From Hyphomicrobiales bacterium (lineage in GTDB: Bacteria > Pseudomonadota > Alphaproteobacteria > Rhizobiales > Rhizobiaceae), in contig UCIV01000004.1 of NCBI GenBank assembly GCA_900472575.1, positions 124,001 to 188,000 of the forward strand: a stretch of 64,000 nucleotides of DNA, in the 5' to 3' direction. This document shows, one piece after another, positions 30,532 through 39,564 of this stretch. Below the pieces are notes generated by a model, which was not told the origin of the DNA, ran no database searches, and was given only the letters and a program-made list of their open reading frames with translations. The position numbers and the translations under genes were made by a program. Position 1 is the stretch's first letter; every line of letters begins with the position of its first letter.

Positions 30532-33500
30532 TCACTTTGTCTTGAGCTCCGCAAGCGAGCGCGACATCAGCTCGACAGGTAATGTCATGACTGTTGCCGT
30601 CTCGGTATAGACCAGCACGCAGTCGACCTGCTTGCCGGGATAAAGCGGCTTCAATATCTCGCGATAGATGGCAAGCTGCGCCCGATGCGTCAGCGGCACG
30701 GTCTCAACTTCCGCCGGCGATTTCCGGTTGGTCTTGTAGTCGAGAATGATCACCCGGTCGTCCATCTCCACCAGCCGGTCGATCCGCCCCGAGATCGCAT
30801 AGTCCTGCCCTTCCAGATGAAGTGTTCCCATGATCGACACTTCCGCCTGGCTGCGGGCGGAAAACACCGGCGCGAGGCCGGAGTGTGAAAGCACCGACAT
30901 GACGCTCTCGACCAGCTTTTCCCGCTCGGCCTTCGGCCAGAAGCGCGCGGCCCGCTCGGCATAACGATTGGCGGCCGTTTCACGTTCGCCATCGGAAAAC
31001 TCCGTCAGCATCTGCAGCATGCGGTGAACCAGCTTGCCCTTCTGCAGCGCCAGGCTCGCCGTTGCCTTGTCGGCGAACAGGGGAGAGGTGACGATCAGAT
31101 CATCCGCATCGTCATCGATCATCACGCCGGCGCCGGATGGGCTGAGTGGTCGGGGCAATATTTTTTGCGGGGGCAGGGGGCGTGAGAGGTCGCCCGGCAG
31201 GCCCGGCCTTTCCGTCGCCTTGTGTTCTTCGCGCTCCGCCCGCTCGACACTTCCGCCGGTAACCGGCAACCGCCATTTCAACCCGCTCCATTCGCCATCC
31301 GGCCCACTGAACGTGGCGGTGCTGCAATGCTCTTCGTCGAGCGAAAGCGCCCGCGAAATCATAGCCTGCCAGCTCTCCGGATTGTCGCGAACGCCGCGAT
31401 AGCCGCAGACGATCAGCCGGTCGGCCGCGCGCGTCATGCCGACATAAAGCAGCCGCCGATACTCTTCTTCGGAAAGCGTCTTCAGCCGCTCTTCGTCTGC
31501 ACCGGTCAGTGCGTTCGAAAGCGTCTTGCCCGGCAGCCATGCCGGAACATCGCCCTGCGCGGTTTTCAGAAACCGGAATTTCGGCACATGCGAGGAGATG
31601 AAGGATTTCGAATTGCTGTCGACGAGAAACACGACCGGCGCCTCAAGCCCCTTGGAGGCATGCACGGTCATGATCCGCACCTCGTTGCGCCCGCCATCCT
31701 GCTCGCGTTTCACCTCCGGGCTTTCCAGCTCCAGCGTTGAAACGAAAGCCTGCAATCCGGGCAGGCCGGATGTTTCATGGTCCAGCGCAAAGGTCAGGAA
31801 CTCGTCGAGAATGTCTCCGGCCTCTGTGCCAAGCCGCCCGAGAAATCTTCGCCGCCCGCCATATTGCCCGAGGATCCGCGCAAAAAGATCATGCGGGCTC
31901 AGCATCCGCGAAAGTGCCAGCAGATGCTGCAACCTGTCCGCCGCATCATGGAACCGCAGCGGCTGTTCTTCTGCGAGTTCAAGAAGCCGCACCCATGCAC
32001 TGGTATTTTCGGGCCGCAACGCCGCGACCTCGAAAACATCCTCTTCGGAAAGATCAAACAACGGGCTCTTCAAAAGCGCCGCCAGAGAAAGATCGTCCTG
32101 CGGCAACAGCATGAAACGCCCGAGCGCGAGCAGGTCCTGCACCGCGATATGGCTGGTCAACCGAAGTCTGTCGGCCCCTGCCACCGGAATGTTGTCACGT
32201 CGCTTCAACGCTCGTGTCAGCGCATTGACGAAGGCATCGCGCTTGCGCACCAGAACCAGAATGTCACCCGGCTCGATCGGACGTTCCACGCCCTTCTCGA
32301 TCACCGTTTCACGACCGATCATCTCGCCGATCCTGTCGGCGATCCGTGCTGCCAGAATGGCAGCCGGCGCCTTGTCCGGCGTCGAATCGAAAGGTGCCGT
32401 CCAGTCCTCTTCCTGTTCGGACACTTCCGGCGCAACCACATCCCACAGATCGACGGCCCCGGCATGACCCATCCGGTTGGACCGGTGCTGCACCGCATCG
32501 CCGATCGCAGAAAGCCCCTTGGCATTCTCCTCTAGCGAAAACACCTGGTCGACGGCGGAGAGCACATCCGCAGTGGAACGAAAGGACAGCGGCAGGCGGA
32601 TTGCGTGAAACGGCTGGCCACTGCCGCGCACCTGTTTCTGCGTCGCGCTGCGCTCCTCGGCAAACCGCTCCGGCCGCGCGCCCTGGAACGAATAGATCGA
32701 TTGTTTCTCGTCGCCCACCGCAAAGATCGTCCGCAGCGTTTCACGGGCGCTGGTGCCGGAATAGAAATCCTCCGCCAGCGACTTGATTACCGTCCACTGG
32801 ATCGGACTGGTATCCTGCGCCTCGTCGACGAGAATATGATCGATGCCCTGATCGAGCTTGTAATGCACCCAGGCGCCAACCCCGTCGCGGGTCAGAAGAT
32901 CGGCGGTGCGCGCAATCAGGTCCTCGAAGTCGAGCAGGCTGCGCCTTCTCTTCAGCTCCTCATAGTCCTCGGTCAGCCGTGCCGCCAGCGTCAACGCCGC
33001 CCTGGTTGCCGAAAACATCCGGATCAGCCGCAGCCGGTCACGGCATGCAAACACGTGGTTCCGCGCTGCATCGATTGCCGCCGAAAGCTCCGGCGCTGGC
33101 TTCAACATCGCCTTGGCAACCAGAGAACTGTCGGCCTTGACCGTGCCCTTGGCGGTCAGAAAGATCGATTCCAGATAGTCGGCCCGCTTGAAGGCATCCG
33201 GCTCCTTCATCACCACCCGCAGGCCATAGGCGACATCGGTCACCTTGGCTCCACCACTCTGGTCGGCCAGCGAGAGATAGAGATCGAGGGTGAGGCCCGA
33301 CAGCCCCGGAAGTGGCCAGTAGCTGCCGGCGATACTTTCTTCCGTATCGCTTGCATCAAGCCCCAGCATCCGCTTGAGTGCGGGGCCGATCCCGTCATGA
33401 CGCTCCGCATGCGCTGTGAAACGCCGGATCGCCGTGCGGTTGGCCACGATGTCGGAAAGCAGCGTTTCCAGCCCGAACTCGTCGCCGAGATCGAGCACAT

Positions 33501-34104
33501 GCGCAAAGGCCTCCGCCAGATCAGCGTCGTCTTCAGCAGAGGTGGCGGTCAGAAGTGAACGCCGCGCCTCTGCCAGAAGCGCCGAAGCCGCCCGGTCGTC
33601 GAGTACGGAGAAATGCCCCGCGACATTGGCCTCCAGCGGAAACTGATGCAGCAGCGCTTCGCAGAACGCGTGGATCGTCTGGATCTTCAACCCGCCCGGC
33701 GTCTCCAGCGCCTTGGCAAACAGCCGCCGCGCCTCAGCCAGCTTGGCCGAATCCGGCTCATGACCTTCGATGCCGGTTATCCGATTGCGCAACTCCTCGT
33801 CGGAAAGCACGGTCCATTCGGACAGCCGCTGGAACACCCGGTTCGACATTTCCGATGCCGCAGCCTTGGTATAGGTGAGGCACAGAATGGAGGAGGGGCG
33901 GCAACCGGCCAAAAGCAGCCTTATCACCCGCTGGGTCAGAACGTGCGTCTTGCCCGAACCGGCATTGGCCGAAACCCAGGCCGAACTTGCCGGATCGGAA
34001 GCGCGCGATTGCTGCACCGTCGTCCAGTCGATCCACTGCTTCGGCTCGTTGCCGCTCGGCAGATCATCGCCCTTTTGCAATTCATCGGTGAGGATCTCAC
34101 TCAT
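30532..34104 (-). CDS. addA: Double-strand break repair helicase-nuclease AddA
   Basis: AddA is the UvrD-like helicase and nuclease subunit of AddAB, the alphaproteobacterial counterpart of RecBCD that processes double-strand ends for RecA. The start at 34104 (MSEILTDELQKG) overlaps addB by 8 nt and gives 1190 residues; ATGs 7 to 8 codons earlier are alternatives. Walker A is SANAGSGKTHVLTQ, and other helicase motifs include ILVDEAQDTSPIQW and FAVGDEKQSIYSFQGARP. The C-terminal PD-(D/E)XK nuclease has ISGRIDRLVEMDDRVIILDYKTNR. Confidence 0.95.
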   Translation of the reverse strand: MSEILTDELQKGDDLPSGNEPKQWIDWTTVQQSRASDPASSAWVSANAGSGKTHVLTQRVIRLLLAGCRPSSILCLTYTKAAASEMSNRVFQRLSEWTVLSDEELRNRITGIEGHEPDSAKLAEARRLFAKALETPGGLKIQTIHAFCEALLHQFPLEANVAGHFSVLDDRAASALLAEARRSLLTATSAEDDADLAEAFAHVLDLGDEFGLETLLSDIVANRTAIRRFTAHAERHDGIGPALKRMLGLDASDTEESIAGSYWPLPGLSGLTLDLYLSLADQSGGAKVTDVAYGLRVVMKEPDAFKRADYLESIFLTAKGTVKADSSLVAKAMLKPAPELSAAIDAARNHVFACRDRLRLIRMFSATRAALTLAARLTEDYEELKRRRSLLDFEDLIARTADLLTRDGVGAWVHYKLDQGIDHILVDEAQDTSPIQWTVIKSLAEDFYSGTSARETLRTIFAVGDEKQSIYSFQGARPERFAEERSATQKQVRGSGQPFHAIRLPLSFRSTADVLSAVDQVFSLEENAKGLSAIGDAVQHRSNRMGHAGAVDLWDVVAPEVSEQEEDWTAPFDSTPDKAPAAILAARIADRIGEMIGRETVIEKGVERPIEPGDILVLVRKRDAFVNALTRALKRRDNIPVAGADRLRLTSHIAVQDLLALGRFMLLPQDDLSLAALLKSPLFDLSEEDVFEVAALRPENTSAWVRLLELAEEQPLRFHDAADRLQHLLALSRMLSPHDLFARILGQYGGRRRFLGRLGTEAGDILDEFLTFALDHETSGLPGLQAFVSTLELESPEVKREQDGGRNEVRIMTVHASKGLEAPVVFLVDSNSKSFISSHVPKFRFLKTAQGDVPAWLPGKTLSNALTGADEERLKTLSEEEYRRLLYVGMTRAADRLIVCGYRGVRDNPESWQAMISRALSLDEEHCSTATFSGPDGEWSGLKWRLPVTGGSVERAEREEHKATERPGLPGDLSRPLPPQKILPRPLSPSGAGVMIDDDADDLIVTSPLFADKATASLALQKGKLVHRMLQMLTEFSDGERETAANRYAERAARFWPKAEREKLVESVMSVLSHSGLAPVFSARSQAEVSIMGTLHLEGQDYAISGRIDRLVEMDDRVIILDYKTNRKSPAEVETVPLTHRAQLAIYREILKPLYPGKQVDCVLVYTETATVMTLPVELMSRSLAELKTK

Positions 34105-37100
34105 CGGCTTCACCCTCTCCGTCATCATCCGCCGTCGACCATTCCGCGACCCGGGCGAGGTGGTCATATTCACCACCGAAATCGCCCTGCGCAAACGGCA
34201 CTAGCCGCGAGGCAAAACCGGCATCGCCGCTTCGCAGTTTCAGCACGAACCTGGTCAGCTGATCGATCGAATCCTGCGCCAGATCGATTGCCGATTTCGG
34301 CTGTTTCTTGGCACTGGCGGAAGACCCCTCGTTGTTCACCCGCTCCGACCTGAACCGGTCCCCAGGCCGCAACCGCACGTAAAGAAGATCGCCCGGCTGC
34401 TGAACGCCCATCGCCTTGAACGCGCCTGCCTGAAGTGCTGCCGCCTCCAGTGCAAGCTGCGGGTCGAGCAGCGCCCGCGCCTGTGACACGGATGGGCTCA
34501 AGCCTGTCTTGTAGTCGATAATGTCGGCAGTCCCTGAGCGCATCAGATCGATCCGGTCGGCAATACCGGTCACCCTTATTCCTGCCGTCTCGACCTTAAA
34601 ACCGGCCCCGGCTTCCGTCACCGTGCTACGCACTTCCGGCGCACGTTTCTCTTCCCAGTCAAGAAATGCCTTCGCCACTTCGACAAAACGCGGCCGCCAG
34701 ACCCGGTCGATATGCGGCGGCAATTGCTCGGCGTCGAACAGCTCCTGCGTGATCCGCATCATGGATTCACGTGAAACATTGCTGCCCGGCTTGTGGCCTT
34801 CACGGGTGTAGCGGTCAATGATCGCGTGATAGAGCGTTCCGCGCTGCGAAGCGCCGGGGTCTTCGTTGAACGGCGAAAGCGGATCGAGTTTCAGGATGCG
34901 TCGGGCGTAAACGGAATAGGGGTCACGCCGCAACCGGCCGACCTCGCTGAAGGAATATTTAACCGGTTGCAATTCCGCCGGCGGTCTCGGGGCAGGGCGC
35001 TTCGCCGGCTTCTGGTCCTCTCCCTTGTCGATCAGTGAAGCCCAGTGGCGAAAATCTTCGCCGCGCGCTTTCAACCCGTCGGCAAAAGCCTTGCCCCCCA
35101 GCGCCAGCAATCGCTGCAGCCAGCGGGAAGCAACCGTCGGCGTCGCGCCCTGGCGTAGCGAGCGTGAAAAGATCAGGTTGCGGGTGCCGCAGGCCATTTC
35201 GAAGTCATGCGCCAGCTGGCCGATCCGCCGCTCCGGCGGCTCCAGCCCCATATCGGTTTTCATCGAGCGGGACAGGAACGGGTTGTTGACCGTCTGCCCC
35301 GGCCACGATCCTTCGTTCAACCCGCCGAGGATCATCGTGTCGACGCTCTGCAGCCGCGCTTCCAGCGTACCGAAGATGAACACCCGCGGATGCGCAAGCG
35401 ATCGGGGTTTTACGGCCCCGCCTGTCGTCATCGCCATGACGATGTCGATCCATTGCGGGCCATCGGCATCGATCTGCCCGTCTGTCTCCATCACCTCGGC
35501 AAGCAAGCCGGAAAGCTGCTCACCCGCCTCGCCGGACCACAGAGTGGCCAGATCGCCACGTTCGTCGATCGCAATCGCCTCCAGCGCCTTGCCGGTTCGG
35601 CTCGCCCATTCGGAAAGCGGCAGCTTTGCCGTCAGCCCGCGACCATCCGCGCGCCGGCGAACGAAAGAACTGACCAGAGGTTCGACCGCCTGCGTGATAC
35701 GCCGAGCGACGTCCCGTGCCATGTCGATCGCGTCCTCGGGCAGAGAACCTATCCAATGCGGCGTATGCCGGTTATCGGCATGTGCCGTCAGCTGGGTTTC
35801 GAGCAGCGGTTCGAGCGTCGAAATATCCATCTCCCCGACACCACCGCGAAGCGCCAGAACCTCGAGCGCATCGATCGCGGTCTTGAGCTCGGCAACCGGC
35901 AGGCCAAGCCGCATCAGCGGATGTTTCATCAGGCCGACAATCGCCACCGGATCGCCCGGCCGAAGTGCCGCTTCCAACAGAAGCTGGGTCAACGTTCCCT
36001 GTGGCGTGCCGGAAAGCGCCGAGCCGGCCGAATCGTCGGCAAGGATGCCGAAGCGTGCAAGCTCCGCCGTCACCCGCCGGCCAAGCGCACGGTCGGGCGT
36101 GATCAGCGCCGCTTGTGCCGCATTGCCATTGCGGCCGGGTTTCTGCAGCGCCAGCCGAAGCGCGATGGCAATCGCGACTGCTTCCTCCCGCTCATTGGCC
36201 GCCTCGATCAGGGAGACATCGGCAAAGGCCGCACCAAGCGCCTCGATATCCGCATCGTCGCGCCACTCGCTCCAGCGGTCGGTCGCCTTCGCCGGCACCA
36301 GCGCCTGCGAGATCGCAGCCGCCCGAAACGCCAGATCGACTGGTACCTCTCCGATGATCCCGACATCATCCCGCACGGCACCGATCTTCTTCAACAGCTT
36401 GGAAAGCCCGAATTGCGAATGGCTGCGGCTGGCGGGGTCGGGCTTGCCGTCGAACGTTTCCTCTTCGACAGTCGCCCACTGGTCATCCGGCATGGATGTG
36501 TCGAGGCCCGGAAGCACGACCGTGCCATTCGGCAGGCGGGAGATCGCCGCGATCAACTCTGCTGCCGCCGGCACCGAGCCCGTCGATCCGGCAACGACCA
36601 CAGGCCCCCTATGCTCTCGCTCACCGATCCGCCGTGCTTCGCTTCTGAGGATCGCGGCGCGATGTTTGGCAGGGGAGGAACGTTTTAATTCCTCCAGCCG
36701 GGCAGGCCAGAAGGCGCTGGCGATCTTCAGAAATTCGGCGGTCAGTTGCCACCAGAGCGCATGTTCGCCGGTCTGCAGGTTGTCGAGATCCGCCCAGTCG
36801 CGTTCTTCCGTTTCGATTGCATCGAGCAGTTCGGCAAGCGCTCTGGCAAGCCATATCGCATCGGCCGGGCTTGCCGGCGCCACGAGCGGCGATTCCGAAT
36901 GCACGTCGAGCACGATCTTCGGCAACTGATTGCGCCAGGCAAGGATCAGCCGGCCAAGCTCGAGCAGCCGGGATGTCCCGCCGATCGGCAGCGCCATATC
37001 CATTTCTTCCGGCGCAACCAGATCGAAAAAGCCGCTGTCATCGTCCGTTTCGCCAAGCGGCCGGATCACCGGCAGGATGGCGGCGCGACCGCCAAGCAGA

Positions 37101-37294
37101 TCGACGAATTCCGAGCGCAACACACGGGCCGAACGCCTCGTCGGCACGAAGATCGTCACATCGGCCAGCGATAGCGGATCGGCAGGATCGTAGCGAAAAT
37201 CCTCGTTCAGCCGCCCGTCGCAAAGTGCGGCGGCCAGCGTCTTCAGGAATGGCACGCCTGACGGGATCGAGAAAATTCGCCGTTCAGCCGGCAT
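34097..37294 (-). CDS. addB: Double-strand break repair protein AddB
   Basis: AddB is the second subunit of AddAB and contributes another nuclease domain. The 1065-residue alphaproteobacterial type is shorter than Bacillus AddB. The N-terminal helicase-like fold begins RIFSIPSGVPFLKTLAAAL, and FVPTRRSARVLRSEFVDLLG follows. No canonical Walker A is evident. The C-terminal RecB-type nuclease has GIADRIDLMRSGTADIIDYKTG. A parS-like sequence lies in its reading frame at 34763. It starts 3 nt after the murU stop and overlaps addA. Confidence 0.94.
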   Translation of the reverse strand: MPAERRIFSIPSGVPFLKTLAAALCDGRLNEDFRYDPADPLSLADVTIFVPTRRSARVLRSEFVDLLGGRAAILPVIRPLGETDDDSGFFDLVAPEEMDMALPIGGTSRLLELGRLILAWRNQLPKIVLDVHSESPLVAPASPADAIWLARALAELLDAIETEERDWADLDNLQTGEHALWWQLTAEFLKIASAFWPARLEELKRSSPAKHRAAILRSEARRIGEREHRGPVVVAGSTGSVPAAAELIAAISRLPNGTVVLPGLDTSMPDDQWATVEEETFDGKPDPASRSHSQFGLSKLLKKIGAVRDDVGIIGEVPVDLAFRAAAISQALVPAKATDRWSEWRDDADIEALGAAFADVSLIEAANEREEAVAIAIALRLALQKPGRNGNAAQAALITPDRALGRRVTAELARFGILADDSAGSALSGTPQGTLTQLLLEAALRPGDPVAIVGLMKHPLMRLGLPVAELKTAIDALEVLALRGGVGEMDISTLEPLLETQLTAHADNRHTPHWIGSLPEDAIDMARDVARRITQAVEPLVSSFVRRRADGRGLTAKLPLSEWASRTGKALEAIAIDERGDLATLWSGEAGEQLSGLLAEVMETDGQIDADGPQWIDIVMAMTTGGAVKPRSLAHPRVFIFGTLEARLQSVDTMILGGLNEGSWPGQTVNNPFLSRSMKTDMGLEPPERRIGQLAHDFEMACGTRNLIFSRSLRQGATPTVASRWLQRLLALGGKAFADGLKARGEDFRHWASLIDKGEDQKPAKRPAPRPPAELQPVKYSFSEVGRLRRDPYSVYARRILKLDPLSPFNEDPGASQRGTLYHAIIDRYTREGHKPGSNVSRESMMRITQELFDAEQLPPHIDRVWRPRFVEVAKAFLDWEEKRAPEVRSTVTEAGAGFKVETAGIRVTGIADRIDLMRSGTADIIDYKTGLSPSVSQARALLDPQLALEAAALQAGAFKAMGVQQPGDLLYVRLRPGDRFRSERVNNEGSSASAKKQPKSAIDLAQDSIDQLTRFVLKLRSGDAGFASRLVPFAQGDFGGEYDHLARVAEWSTADDDGEGEADE
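34763..34778. promoter_or_regulatory. parS: parS-like site within addB
   Basis: GGATTCACGTGAAACA is identical over all 16 bases to the site at 30111. Here it is coding, read as residues NVSRES of AddB on the minus strand. It is 26 kb from oriC, the farthest good site in the window. Confidence 0.7.
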
Positions 37295-37297
37295 GGG

Positions 37298-38038
37298 TCA
37301 CACCTTTTCCGAATGGCGGGCAATCACAGCCTCGGCCTCTGGAAGCGCTTGCGGCGTTCCCACCGTAATCCATTCGCCATCCATGACGAGACCGAAAAGC
37401 CGGCCCCTGGCGATCGCCCTGTCGAAATAGATGTTGAGGTTGAAAGCATCATCCGGGGCGTCCTCAAGCAGTGAGGAATGCAGCACGATCGCGCCGGCAT
37501 AGACGACAGGGTTGTCGCCATCGACATACCGGCTCAGCCGACCGTCCGCATCGAGCTGAAAATCCTTCTTGCCGTTATGGCCGGTCGTGCGGTCCAGCGG
37601 CACGCAGAGTAGCGCCATGTCCATCCGCTCGGGATCGAAGAATCCGGCTAATTTCTGCAGGTTGGTAGGAGCGCCCGGCGTCTCGCCGATCCAGAAAAGA
37701 TCGGCATTCATCACATAGACGATGCCGGGATCGAGCAGCGCGAGACCTTTCTTGAGGCCTCCGCCAGAATTCATCAGCGCTGCGCGCTCGTCGGAAATGA
37801 GGATGTCGAGCCGCGGATAGGCTGAAAGATGCGCTTCCATCCGGTCGGCGAAATGATGCACGTTGACGACAGCGCGGGTCACGCCCGCATCAGCCAGCGC
37901 ATCGAGCCCGTAATCGATCATCGGTTTTCCGGCGACCGGCACCAGAGGTTTCGGCATCGTATCGGTGATCGGCCTCAGGCGCGTGCCAAGTCCGGCGGCA
38001 AGCACGACGGCCTGCGTGAGTGGAACCAAAGTCATCAT
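37298..38038 (-). CDS. murU: Nucleotidyltransferase, probable MurNAc-1-phosphate uridylyltransferase
   Basis: MurU makes UDP-MurNAc from MurNAc 1-phosphate and UTP in the salvage route that bypasses de novo MurA/MurB. The 246-residue Rossmann-type nucleotidyltransferase has the signature VVLAAGLGTRLRPITDTMPKPLVPVAGKPM, VMNADLFW for metal binding, and DGEWITVGTPQALPEAEAVI. The start MMTLVPLTQAV is 11 nt after the TsaE-kinase gene; an in-frame extension overlapping that gene was rejected. The assignment over other sugar nucleotidyltransferases rests on adjacency to an AmgK-like kinase, as in Pseudomonas putida. Confidence 0.8.
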   Translation of the reverse strand: MMTLVPLTQAVVLAAGLGTRLRPITDTMPKPLVPVAGKPMIDYGLDALADAGVTRAVVNVHHFADRMEAHLSAYPRLDILISDERAALMNSGGGLKKGLALLDPGIVYVMNADLFWIGETPGAPTNLQKLAGFFDPERMDMALLCVPLDRTTGHNGKKDFQLDADGRLSRYVDGDNPVVYAGAIVLHSSLLEDAPDDAFNLNIYFDRAIARGRLFGLVMDGEWITVGTPQALPEAEAVIARHSEKV

Positions 38039-38049
38039 CGAAGCCGTAT

Positions 38050-39564
38050 TTATGATTCGGAAAAGTCTATTCCAGCCCGCACGCACCAATCGCGCAAGGG
38101 GGCGAGCGCCTCGTGGGCAAGCGCCGTGGAAAGATGACGCAATGTGCGCGGCATGTGCCTCAGGTAGTGAGGGACACCATCGCGCTCCTTCAGTCGTACC
38201 CACAACCCGACAAGCTTGCAGTTCCGCTGCGCCGCCATGATCGCCCAGGATTTGAGGAAAGAGGCTTCATCGAAACTACCCAGCGAACGGCGTAGCGTCA
38301 GATAGTCGATCATCATCTGGTCGGCCAGCGCCTTCGGGATATCGACACGCGCATCCTGCACGATCGAGGCAAGATCGTAAGCCGTCGGCCCGATCATTGC
38401 GTCCTGAAAATCGATCAGCCCGACGCGGCGCACACCGGCCTGCTGCGGCTGCCAGATGATATTGGGCGAATGGAAATCACGCAGCAGCAAGTTCTTCTCC
38501 GCGCTCTGAAGTTCGCCGATCAGCCCGTCCCAGATCGCCAGATAGTCCTGCCGCTCTTCCTCGCTCGGTTGTTCACCGCGCTTCCAAGGCAGATACCAGT
38601 CGAGCAGAAGCCGGGCCTCCATCTTCATCGCCGTCGGATCGAAATCCGGCACGTGATGGGTGGGGCCGCCTTTGATCGGCAGATCCTGCTTCATCGCGTG
38701 GCTGTGTAGATAACCCAGGCAAACGACGCTTTCGCGATACCGATCCTCGATCGGCCAGCCGTCTTCATCCAGTACGCCTTCCTGGCCGAGATTTTCGAGA
38801 AGCAGGATTCCTTGCTCGTAATCCACCTCCAGAACTTCCGGCGCCGTCAGGCCGATGCCGCGCAGATACTGCGAAATCGCCACGAAAGGATAGGCATCCT
38901 CGGCAATATGGGCGACTTTCGGATAGGGCTTGCCATCCAGAACCGGCGGACCTTCCGGCCGCTTCGGCCAGTCCATCAGCACCAGTGTTTCGCCGGTCGC
39001 GGTCGCAACACTCTCATAAGCCCGCATCGAGGCGTCGCCGGTCAGAAACCGCCGCGTCGCACCGGCATAACCACGTGTATTGAGAAATTCGCGAATCGAC
39101 AGCACGCGCCGGATGCGCGAAAGGGCAGGGGCCGGCGCCGTGATCGTCACCCGGCGTCCCGTGCCCTCATGCTCCAACTTCATCACGATCCGGTCGGCGG
39201 GCAAAAGATCGCCGGCCATTTCCGGCCATTCGACAAGGCAGATACCGGATGACAGCGCTTCGTCGAAACCGAGCTCGTCCAGCTCGGAGGAGTCGCTCAG
39301 CCGATAGAGATCGAAATGCGCGATCGGTATGCGCAGCTCGTCATAGGATTGCACGAGCGTGAAGGTCGGGCTCGGCACTTCCAGATCGACGTCATCGGCC
39401 ACTGCACGGATCAGCGCCCGGGCAAAGGTCGATTTACCGGCGCCGAGATCGCCCGAAAGCGCCACGCAATCGCCCGGCTTCAGCGCCAGTGCCAGATCCT
39501 CGCCGAACTCTATCGTGTCCCGCTCACCGGCAAGGATCAGCGTCAGCGACTGGCCGTCACTCAT
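38050..39564 (-). CDS. Fusion of TsaE ATPase and AmgK-like sugar kinase
   Basis: Two proteins are joined in 504 residues. Residues 1 to about 150 are TsaE (YjeE), the ATPase of the tRNA t6A37 complex, with P-loop GDLGAGKSTFARALI, SPTFTLVQSY and HFDLYRL. Residues about 155-504 are an aminoglycoside-phosphotransferase-fold kinase with catalytic LLRDFHSPNIIW and metal-binding GLIDFQDAMIGP. These resemble AmgK, the anomeric kinase for MurNAc and GlcNAc. The ATG overlaps the divL stop by 4 nt, and murU follows after 11 nt. The frame is continuous, so this is not a sequencing merge of separate genes. Confidence 0.88.
   Translation of the reverse strand: MSDGQSLTLILAGERDTIEFGEDLALALKPGDCVALSGDLGAGKSTFARALIRAVADDVDLEVPSPTFTLVQSYDELRIPIAHFDLYRLSDSSELDELGFDEALSSGICLVEWPEMAGDLLPADRIVMKLEHEGTGRRVTITAPAPALSRIRRVLSIREFLNTRGYAGATRRFLTGDASMRAYESVATATGETLVLMDWPKRPEGPPVLDGKPYPKVAHIAEDAYPFVAISQYLRGIGLTAPEVLEVDYEQGILLLENLGQEGVLDEDGWPIEDRYRESVVCLGYLHSHAMKQDLPIKGGPTHHVPDFDPTAMKMEARLLLDWYLPWKRGEQPSEEERQDYLAIWDGLIGELQSAEKNLLLRDFHSPNIIWQPQQAGVRRVGLIDFQDAMIGPTAYDLASIVQDARVDIPKALADQMMIDYLTLRRSLGSFDEASFLKSWAIMAAQRNCKLVGLWVRLKERDGVPHYLRHMPRTLRHLSTALAHEALAPLRDWCVRAGIDFSES

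Noticed and set aside
32605..33558. A 317-codon plus-strand frame within addA
   Set aside because: Antisense shadow of the AddA helicase region; no motif or ribosome site.
35025..36929. A 634-codon open frame on the plus strand opposite addB
   Set aside because: Composition is Ser/Arg/Ala-rich without any domain, as expected for the antisense of a GC-rich gene; addB has clear family motifs on the other strand.
38050..39564. Possible artefactual fusion of tsaE and a kinase by a missing stop
   Set aside because: The frame is continuous with a plausible linker, and neighbouring overlaps are normal, so a real fusion is the simpler reading.
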